Source of the DNA: Dactylorhiza incarnata
Lineage: Eukaryota; Streptophyta; Magnoliopsida; Asparagales; Orchidaceae
Length of the DNA: 64,000 bases
NCBI GenBank assembly: GCA_033032865.1
Contig: JAWHQI010000258.1
Span: 868,001 to 932,000, forward strand
Direction of reading: 5' to 3'
Below the pieces are notes generated by a model that searched no databases, was not told the origin of the DNA, and worked only from the letters and a program-made list of their open reading frames with translations. Of the stretch, positions 55,508 through 64,000 are shown one piece after another. Positions within the stretch are counted from its first letter, which is position 1; each line of letters opens with the position of its first letter. The translations under genes and the position numbers were made by a program.

Positions 55508-57094
55508 TTATGGTATTTCTACCTCAACAGGTAATGCTAGTCATATTTCCTCTCACAAGTAGATTACATACTCTAGGGCCTTTCAGACATATTTTTCCTT
55601 CACATGTATCTTCGTTTCGTCCTCATATTGATTTTCATATTTGTATTGTTGATGGTCTCTCACTTCTTGTTAGTTGTTACAAAGGTTGGAAATATTGAAC
55701 TCACTTATTTTATTAGGTTCATATGTTCTCCATATTCATGCTCCACTTCCAGCAATTTCTTTTGTTCAAAACTTATACGTTCATTTTAATTGTTGTCACA
55801 TTATTTCCTTCTTATTTTAACATTTAGGATACTACGAGAAGGTGATTGGATCGAAATGCGAGAAGCATGGTCTACCTATTTGAGCATACATAGTCCATTT
55901 CTGTCATTTGTTCTAAAAATTGTGTACAATCATCTTTATCCTCTATTCAGAAAGTGTTAAAAGTTAAGCCTAAAATTATGCACCACGCATGAGTTAGGAA
56001 AGCAACATCAATCTTCCAACCATAGGCGGACCTATGTAGGGACACACCCGGGCACGTGCCCGGGTGTGTTTTTTGCTAAATCCCGTCTGCAGCCTATTTC
56101 TCGCTAAAACTGGCGTTGTTTCCTCATCAGCCGCAGGAATTCTACCCTAATTTTTCGCTAAATCCCACCTGCCTCTCCTCACTCCCGCTCGTCAACTGAT
56201 CACATGCAGTATCCTCTGGGCGTCGTCGTTTCCTCACCGACTCCAGTAGGCAGCAGCAGTAGGCTCCCGACTCCAACACTCCAGCAGGCGCCGTTTCCAG
56301 TTTCCTCACCGACTCCCGACTCCCGCTCCGCCGCTCGTCATCACTCCCGCAAGGACGCAACAAGTTTGACAGCCTTCTAATTTCTAAATCTCATTTATTT
56401 CCTCACCGATTTTCCATGTTTCTAGTTGTAGAAATGCGCATAGATTTCGATTTTCGGTTCGATTTTTTATTTTTTATTTTCTGGTTTTTCGAAGTTCCCC
56501 GCTCATAGGGAGATTCCAAGTCCAAAGTGGAGTTGGATTAAAACTTGCAAGTGGGAGTTTCCGAAAATCAGAAACTTAAATAGTCATCTTCCCAGTTCAT
56601 CAGCCCTAGATACCAATTTTCGGAAACTCCCTATATTCTGGTTTAAAACTTGTTGTGGGATTAAAACTTGGGAAATTCATCAGTCCTAGATTAGATACCA
56701 ATTTCGGAAACTCCCTATATTCTGGTTTTTCGGAATCTTTATTAATGATATTTAAGTGCAATTCTTTATTAATGATATTTAAGTTTTTGAACTTGGATTT
56801 CAGAAACTTTGGACTTGGATTAAAACTTGCAAGTGGACCTGTAACTCTTCCCGGTTCCCAGGTATTTCAAAATTCAGGAAGCAGAGCTTGGAACTTTGAG
56901 CATTGGACTTGGGAGTTCAAAAATCAGGAGGCAAGTATTTCTAAATCTCATTTATTTCAAAAATCAGGAGTTCAAAGCTTAGAAATGTGTTGTTAATGTA
57001 TTGTTCTTTTTAGTTCTTACAAGTGTCTGTTTGCAATCTAGGTCTTTTATACGCTGTTTTTTTATGGAGATTTTTTTTAAAGGCGGGTAAAGTC

Positions 57095-59960
57095 TAACTA
57101 ATCATGTGGATTTACAAGAGAACAATCAAAGAGGTAAAAGACATTGTGTAGATACTAATTTGGGGGATTTACCATCGGATCTGGGTATGAGACAACCTAT
57201 TAGATCTTACGATGTCAACTGTCGGGATTCAATAAGAAGATATATTTGCAGAATGGGCCTTGTCAACCTCGTTTAGATAATTTTCCTCAAAGTATGATCG
57301 GTCAAAAAGCACGGCGATTCAATAAGAATTGGTATAATGAATTCAAGGGTTGGTTAGAGTACAACGCAGAAAAAGATGCAACTTATTGCCTTTATTGCTA
57401 TATTTTTCCTCAAAGAGGATGCGATACTACTTTAGTTTCTCATGGGTTTAGGTATTGGAAAGATAGAACGATACTTGAAAAACACGTGAGAAATCATACG
57501 ACTACGCATAATGCTTTAAGAAAGATGTGTGAAGCTTTGATGAATCAGAAACAAGGTATTCAGATTGCATTTGCTAAACAAGATGAAATACAAAGTTTAC
57601 AATATCGTGCACGTTTATGTGCATCGATAGATTGCATTCGATTTCTCTTACACCAAGGATTGTCATTTCGTGGGCACGATGAGACAAAAGAGACGCTGAA
57701 TTGAGCGAATTTTCTTGAACTTGTGGAATTTTTGGCACCTCACAATAATGATATAAAATCAGTTGTGTTAGGAAATGTTCTTATTAATTGTCAATTGACA
57801 TCCTCAAAAATCAAAGAGAAATTGTTTCTGCAATTGCAATTGAGACAACAAAAGAAATTATCAATGACATTGGAGATGGATGCTTTGCATTATTAATTGA
57901 CGAATCTCGTAATATTTCATCTAAGGAGCAAATGGTTACTGTTTTACGCTATGTGGACATGAAAGGCAGGATTATGGAACGTCATTTGGATTTTGTTCAT
58001 GTGTATGATACATCTTTATCTCTTAAAAGTTAAAACTGCTATTGATAATTTGTTTATGAAATAGAACTTAGTATTTCTAAAGTACGTGGATAAGGCTATA
58101 ATGGTGCAGCAACATGAAAGTCGAGTTCAAAGGTTTAAAAACTCTGATCATGAGAGAAAATAAACGTGCTTTCTATGTTCATTGTTTCGCTCATCAACTT
58201 CAACTAGTACTGGTAGCTGTAGCAGAAGGGCACTTTGAAATAGTTGAATTGTTCTCACTTATTAACACGGTTTTGAATGTGGTTGGAGGCTCTTGAAAGC
58301 GCCGTGATTCACTTAGAGCATTGGAAGTTGATCGAGTTGCTCGAGAGCTTGGTTGTGGTGAGTTAGAAAGCGGTCAAGGATTGAATCAACCTTTGGAACT
58401 TAAAAGAGCTGGAGAAACAAGATGGAGTTCACATCATGGCATTGTACTAAATTTTATTCGTATGTTTTCATTTATTATTGATGTTCTTAAGATTATTACA
58501 GTTGATGGAGTAGATGGAAATCAAAGGGGAAAGGTCAACACTCTTTTAATTCGTATCTTGGCATTTGATATCACATTTCTTCTGCATTTGATGAAAAATA
58601 TTCTTGCAAAAACACATGAATTGTCTCAAGCTTTACAAAAAAATATCAAGATATTGTAAATGCAATGAATTTTATGGAGGTATCAAAACATTTACTCTTC
58701 AAAATGAGAAAAGATGATATTGAATGGCAATCCGTCATGATGGAAGTCTCCTCTTTTTGTAGTAAGCATGTTATAGAAGTCCCAAATATGAATGAAAAGT
58801 ATGTGCAGCCAGGGAGATTAAGACGTCGAGCAAATGAGATTACAAATAACCATCACTTCAGAGTTGAAATTTTTAATACAGTACTAGATTGGATGCTAAA
58901 TGAGTTAAACGATCGTTTTGATGAAATCAACACTGAGTTACTATTATGTGTTTCTTGTCTTGATCCCAATAATAACTTAGGTTCTTATGGCAAACATAAG
59001 TTAATTCGTCTTGCAAAATTTTATACATACGATTTCACTCCAATAGAATTGCAACTACTTGAAGGTCAGCTTGACACAAACATTTGTGACATGCACACAA
59101 TTTCAGTTGATATAATATCTCGAGTTATAGGCATAAATGGACTTCTTCAGCTTTTAGTGGAATTGAAAACGGATTAATATTTTCAGTTAGTTTTCAGATT
59201 ATTAAATTTGGCATGTCTCCTTCCAGTTGCAATAGCTAATGTTGAAAGAATGTTTTCTGCAATGAAGATAATAAAAGTCCCAAATATGAATGAAAAGTAT
59301 GTGCAGCCAGGGAGATTAAGACGTCGAGCAAATGAGATTACAAATAACCATCACTTCAGAGTTGAAATTTTTAATACAGTACTATATTGGATGCTAAATG
59401 AGTTAAACGATCGCTTTGATGAAATCAACACTGAGTTACTATTATGTGTTTCTTGTCTTGATCCCAATAATAACTTAGGTTCTTATGGCAAACATAAGTT
59501 AATTCGTCTTGCAGAATTTTATACATACGATTTCACTCCAATAGAATTGCAACTACTTGAAGGTCAGCTTGACACAAACATTTGTGACATGCACACAATT
59601 TCAGTTGATATAATATCTCGAGTTATAGGCATAAATGGACTTCTTCAACTTTTAGTGGAATTGAAAACGGATAAATATTTTCAGTTAGTTTTCAGATTAT
59701 TAAATTTGGCATGTCTCCTTCCAGTTGCAATAGCTAATGTTGAAAGAATGTTTTCTGCAATGAAGATAATAAAGAGTCGTTTGCGAAATCGAATGAGTGA
59801 TGAATGAATGATTGTTTAATTGTTTATATTAAAAAAGATGTTGCTGATGAAATTACAAATGACACAATTATCTCCTTCTTCCAGAATATGTCCAAGAAGA
59901 ATGGCTTCTTGAGCAGTAAGTTTAATTATGTTATTTTTTTCTTTACAATGTAGTATTTAA
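57095..59960 (+). pseudogene. hAT transposase (zinc finger MYM-type 1-like), duplicated C-terminal part
   Basis: Ordered motifs: DLPSDLGMRQPI and GPCQPRLDNFPQ; the TTF-type zinc finger (RRFNKNWYNEF, YCLYCYIFPQ, HVRNHTTTHN); then ALLIDESRNISSKEQM and RYVDMKGRIMERHLDFVHV; FYVHCFAHQLQLVL; ETRWSSHHG; and the hAT dimerisation segment NLACLLPVAIANVERMFS followed by KSRLRNRMS. These match the plant TTF-type hAT family. Stops occur at 57702, 58031, 58294 and 59175 and there are frame changes. The block from VPNMNEKYVQPGRLR to MFSAMKIIK is present twice (58779-59276, 59277-59774), nearly identical and in the same frame. In copy 1 a TAA replaces AAA near 59175. Confidence 0.88.
58779..59774 (+). repeat. 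498-bp in-frame tandem duplication in the hAT transposase
   Basis: The two copies differ at only a handful of positions by eye (for example GATTGG/TATTGG, CGTTTT/CGCTTT, CAAAATT/CAGAATT). 498 is divisible by three, so 166 codons are repeated. Confidence 0.92.
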
Positions 59961-60261
59961 TGATTAGGAACTTTGTTATTTATGTCCACTTTTGCATTAT
60001 CATTATTGATGTATCAATATTGCGATACTTTTGCTAATTAATTATTAGTTTAAAATTATTGTGCCCGGGCTTGGAAAAATTCCTTGTTTCGCCACTACTT
60101 CCAAGTTCCAACCCAAGAAGCAACAATAAACTCACTCGTCATCCTATTTTGCTTGTCCACTCTAAGGTTTGAGGTCCTATCCAATTTTGCAATTTTTGTA
60201 ATTATCACAATTTTGATGCCTTTAGCATTGATTATTCTCCAATAAGTTGGTCAGTTCTATT

Positions 60262-60402
60262 TGTTGAAAGTATTTATATTTTAGTATTGTAGTTTAGTCC
60301 CACGCCGCTTATCGGTGTGTGGTGTCTTGTTGTAATCCTGTATAGTTCCCCTTTGAGGATGAATAATATTGCATCAAGTATTTCATTTCTCCTCTTCTAA
60401 CA
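60262..60402 (+). repeat. 5' LTR, young non-autonomous element
   Basis: 141 bp, TGTTGAAAGTATTTATATT to CTTCTAACA. Confidence 0.88.
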
Positions 60403-61843
60403 TGATATCAGAGCAGGAATTGACTCCACCCTGAAATTTCGTCGCCCTAATCGTTGGAGACCTAATTTCTCGGTGGCTTCCTCTCTGATTTCCAAATTTT
60501 TTTTCCTCACGAATCTCGTCCCTGCGCTGCTCCCGCTCTCGTCGACGGAATCGACGGCTGATTCCATCGACGGGAGCGGCTCTGGGTTCGCAAGTAGTCA
60601 TTGCATGTCTTCCTCCTTCGTTGGAATCGAGCACTCCGTCGTCGTCGACAACGCAGTATCCTTCTTCGTTCTCTGCTATCGCCGACGCCTGCTCCATCGC
60701 CTGCGTGCGGCCCTCTTCCGCTTCTTCTTCATCGACCCGCTGCTGTGATGCGACCAACGATGTTGTCGTCGCCTGCATCGTCGCCCTCCTCGCCGTCTGC
60801 GCTCTGCGCTATCCTCGTCAGCGTCTTCGTCGATCCCGTCTGGAAGATCTGCTGCTTCTTCTTCTCCCGACCTTCCTACCGCTGGAGTCGACCTTCTTGC
60901 CGCTGGAGCTTCCTCTCCCAACCGTGTCGTTGCTCCTCTTCTCCGGCCCTGCCGCTGCTGTCCTGCCGCTGCTCTTCTTCTCCGGCTGCTCTCCGTGGCG
61001 CTGCTGCTCTGCCGCTGCTCTTCTTCTCCGGCGCTTCTTTTCTACTCCAGATCTGCAGTGTCGTGCTCCTCTTCTGCTGGGCTGTTGGGCCGCTGCTGCT
61101 ATGTCGTGCCCTCTCCAATGTTTTTTACAGTGTCGCTGTAGTTTTTGTGTTGTGTTGTTGTCTTAGTTATTGTGTTGGTAGTGTCTTCTAGTCGCGTGTT
61201 ATGGACGATGGTTTCCATGTTGCTGCTCTTTGGGTACCGAGCTCTTCTCTTCCTCCCTTCTCACTCGCCGCTGCTTGAGCCCTTTTTGCTCGCCGCTGCT
61301 TGAGCACTCTGCTCGCAGCCGCTTGAGCCTTCTGCTTGCAGCTGGCTTGTGCTTTGCTCGCTGCATCTCGGATCGTGGTCTTGTCGGCAACCGTTATCCA
61401 TAGTTATTTTTTTATGTGTTGTTTTGATTGTCTTCGTCTGTGTCTCCATGTGAGTCTATGCCTTCATGCACGTGTTTCACGTGAGGGGGAGTGTTTGTGA
61501 TAACGGCGACTCGGATGCCTCTTTCCCGACTCCTGCCTTAGTCACACACGGCCTCCAGGCATATTCCGTATGTTGTGTGTGTCTCCCCATCTTTTTCTTC
61601 TATGATTAGGTAGGTGTGGTTTGGCCTTTGTTGGTTGACCTGGTTTCAGCTCCGGGAGCATCCAGTGTGCTCATGGTCGGTTTGTGGACCAATGTCGTGT
61701 GGCCTTTGCTCGGTTGAAGTATCCCCGGTGACACGCGGTTGGGCCTCGGTTGCTGCTGTTTTGTCCCATGTTGCCAACCACTATTTACCTTTTCTTTTAT
61801 GTTGTGTTCAAGCTGAAGGGTTCCCCTTCAGCTTGAGGGGGAG

Positions 61844-61977
61844 TGTTGAAAGTATTTATATTTTAGTTTTAGTCCCACACCGCTTATCGGTGTGTGGTGT
61901 CTTGTTGTAATCATATATAATTCCCCTTTGAGGATGAATAATATTGCATCAAGTATTTCATTTCTCCTCTTCTAACA
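61844..61977 (+). repeat. 3' LTR, young non-autonomous element
   Basis: 134 bp, lacking 7 bp relative to its partner. Confidence 0.88.
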
Positions 61978-61982
61978 CTATT

Positions 61983-64000
61983 AAATCATAAATACAAGGT
62001 ATATACTAATTATTATTCTAACAATCATAAGGAAATTTAAAATAAAATTGGTGTTTCATCTAAATTTTTTAGTTTGATAGTGCTAAATAATACATCATTA
62101 TACATTTCAACAATTCTCTCAACTTCACGGTATTTTATATCGGACCTCGTGTATACACACTTCAACAAAATAATGTGACTGAACCGAAAAATTAACATTT
62201 ACTTGAGGCTGCTCATCTCTAGTTTTTGCTAGGAACATTCCAAAACTTTATCAAGTGTGTGGTCCTGATTTCTTATTTTTCGATCGTCAGATTCACTTGG
62301 CAATATTCTCATTTTAATCGTCTTTTTCTTGATCTGAGTTTTCTTTCATCTTAGATGTGCATGTCTTCTGTTATAATTGCTTTATTCAAATTATTTTCTA
62401 TGAAAATGACAATTTGGAGGGGTGATTGTTAAATATGAGCTGTGGGAATATTATTGATGCACTCAAAACTGCAATTTGGTTGTTATAAATGCATTAAAAC
62501 AGTAAATTAAATGGAATTAAAAGTAAATTGCGGCACTAGACTCAAGCCAATTTTTTTTTGGAGAAACCTACAAACATTAGGGAAAAAATAGGTAATTGCA
62601 GAATGCACCCTTAGTTTCAGGCCTTTGGCACATTGCACTCCAAATTTTAAATTTGGCACATTGCAATCTCTAAACCAATTAAGCATAGCAGCGCATTGCA
62701 CCCTCTACACCTCTTAAGCATAGCAGCGCATTGCACCCTCTAAACCTATTAAGCATAGCAGTTTGCACAACATGCTCTTTTTCGAGAGGCAACTTGGTCA
62801 GAAAAATTAGCAAATTAATTAGCACAATGAAAACAATCCTAAATTCCATCCTTCCCGTGTATCACTAGGTCGAAAACCAGCAAGGTACTCTTGTCGAAGA
62901 AGAACCGCCGCCGCTCAGCATCATCATCTTCAGAAACGTCCTTTCGGAGTCGGAAGTCATCGGCGAAGAACCAAGCTGCCTGCCAGAGTCAAGGACGGAC
63001 CAGCATCCTCGTCGGAGTTGCCAGCCAGAGTCGCCACCTTGCATCACCGGAGCCACCTCTGTCCGCCATTTCCAAAACCGACCATTACGACTCTCTACCC
63101 AGTCTGACTCCCCCGCCCAGTCTGACGTCGCCCAATCTGATTCCTTCACCACTTCAATTGAGACTAGTGCAGCAGAAAGAACTGGTTTCATAGCGCAGGG
63201 TTTCTCATTCCGCCATCCCTAGTCAACTGTATGTCCACTGACATAAATTTCTCTACCCCATAAGGTTCTCCATTTCCAAAGCCGACCAGTCCAACTGAGT
63301 CCCCATTTTTTCGAAATGAGGTAAACATAATACCCATATTTTACTTTCGAACTTTTGATACAAGGCCAAGAATGGATTATATTAATGTTTTGCATGTTTT
63401 TAAGTGAATAATGCCAAATTCTCTTGACTTACAATGGGAGAATATCATGATAAAAGAAGGCCATGATCACAGGATGTCTGAATTAGATAGTAGCAGTAAC
63501 TCAATGAGAATGGAAGAGGCGACCAAGGAACATGATTAGTCACTTACGGATGATTTTGACGAGAGTGATTTTGAGTTAGCTGATGTGTTATTTGATAAAA
63601 TTGTGAATGAAGAGATTGAATGGGCTGGCTTAAGGGATGAATCAAAACCTCAATCTAATGATAGCAATACGACAGTTGGAATTCAAATTAGGGAGCATCG
63701 TAGTGTTGGACATGGAAGTCAATCTTCATCTAAATCACGTAAGGGAAAATTATTATGTAATCGGGAAGGAGAAGTCGACTTCCCTAGCGAGCTGCTTCCC
63801 TAGCGAGCTGCTGGGATTTGAGAGAGAGAGGGAAAGAGGAGGGAAAAGAGATAACCCCTAGAGTTCCCAAGTTCAAGACAACCAAGATAACCAAATTACA
63901 AGGCGTGGAGGACTTGTATAATACCCTCGGCCCAAACGGAATAATAGAAAAGATATATCGGATTTCCAAAAGATGTGCGCGCCTTAATTTCCCCCAGCGT
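61983..64000. other. Right-hand flank, no recognised gene
   Basis: AT-rich to 62640, then a 35-bp tandem repeat (62645-62763). 62850-63230 is GC-richer with long but unassigned frames on both strands. At 63400-63800 a plus-strand reading with ENIMIKEGHDHRMSELDSSS, DDFDESDFELADVLFDKI and NEEIEWAGLRDES looks protein-like but has a stop at 63537; I do not recognise it. CYP40 upstream exons were sought here and not found. Confidence 0.4.
62645..62763 (+). repeat. 35-bp tandem repeat
   Basis: The unit TTAAGCATAGCAGCGCATTG + CACCCTCTA begins at 62679, 62714 and 62749, with a diverged copy before. Confidence 0.8.

Larger units (their letters stand above)
56021..60097 (+). mobile_element. TTF/MYM-type hAT transposon, near full length
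   Basis: 4,077 bp with an 8-bp target duplication CTTCCAAC/CTTCCAAG (56013-56020, 60098-60105; one mismatch). Ends are CATAGGCGGACC and, on the opposite strand, TAGTGGCGAAAC, with subterminal CCCGGGCAC at both ends. The left end carries a perfect 28-bp palindrome (56042-56069). A leader region (56100-57090) precedes the degenerate transposase. Confidence 0.87.
60262..61977 (+). mobile_element. Young non-autonomous LTR retrotransposon
   Basis: 1,716 bp with a perfect 5-bp target duplication CTATT (60257-60261, 61978-61982). LTRs 60262-60402 and 61844-61977 are TGTTGAAAG...TCTAACA and very similar, differing mainly by a 7-bp indel and a few substitutions. TGATATCAGAGCAGG after the left LTR is a Met-tRNA primer site; GCTTGAGGGGGAG before the right LTR is the purine tract. 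The interior is CT-rich, low-complexity DNA (60480-61450) with long but biased open frames and no gag, RT or integrase motif. A perfect hairpin (arms AAGCTGAAGGG) sits just before the purine tract. Confidence 0.88.

Noticed and set aside
60473..61191. Overlapping Ser/Leu/Cys-rich frames of about 180-200 codons
   Set aside because: Several frames are open on both strands over low-complexity CT-rich DNA inside a non-autonomous LTR element; no domain is visible.

Overview
This window is nuclear DNA from a flowering plant, probably a eudicot. The evidence is four recognisable plant genes with GT-AG introns, an Au-type SINE, Ty3/gypsy (including a chromodomain Reina-type element) and Ty1/copia retrotransposons with initiator-Met-tRNA primer sites, an RTE-clade LINE, and hAT, Mutator-like and PIF/Harbinger elements. 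I cannot name the species.

Layout. 1-29504 is the 3' part of an ALIX (BRO1/V-domain ESCRT-associated) gene on the + strand. Only about 0.85 kb of its exons lies here, in five exons (6658-6726, 7319-7459, 12490-12538, 24497-24600, 29013-29504). The introns are swollen by transposons: a gypsy element cut by the left window edge and carrying a solo LTR in its gag; an RTE LINE interrupted by a hAT MITE; a non-autonomous LTR element; and an old copia element with a Reina-type gypsy nested inside it. 31255-33142 (+) is a two-exon gene for a putatively N-acylated Ser/Arg-rich protein of the At1g65710-like family. 37036-41377 (+) is a nine-exon beta-carbonic anhydrase most like plant BCA6, with three MITEs in its introns. 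43823-51439 (-) holds the last four exons of a cyclophilin-40 (SQUINT-type) gene, convergent with BCA6; a 7.2-kb intron contains a MITE, a degenerate OTU-domain MULE fragment and a gag-only LTR element. 51440-64000 is transposon-dominated: an LTR-like block, a SINE-like retroposon, a Harbinger derivative, a nearly complete TTF/MYM-type hAT with a tandemly duplicated transposase segment, and a young non-autonomous LTR element.

The host genes are unrelated housekeeping or regulatory genes with no sign of a cluster. The element structure is unusually readable. Target-site duplications can be paired for ten insertions (GGGCC, GACCAGGG, GATTG, CTCTC, TTATA, TGTTTTAAA, two TTA, CTTCCAA, CTATT), a further MITE is flanked by TAA, and nesting order can be reconstructed. 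I found no convincing new enzymatic system. The most unusual items are four defective or non-autonomous elements with intact ends, an inverted-dimer MITE hairpin, a 498-bp in-frame tandem duplication inside the hAT transposase, and repeated TATA-bearing modules inside ALIX introns.
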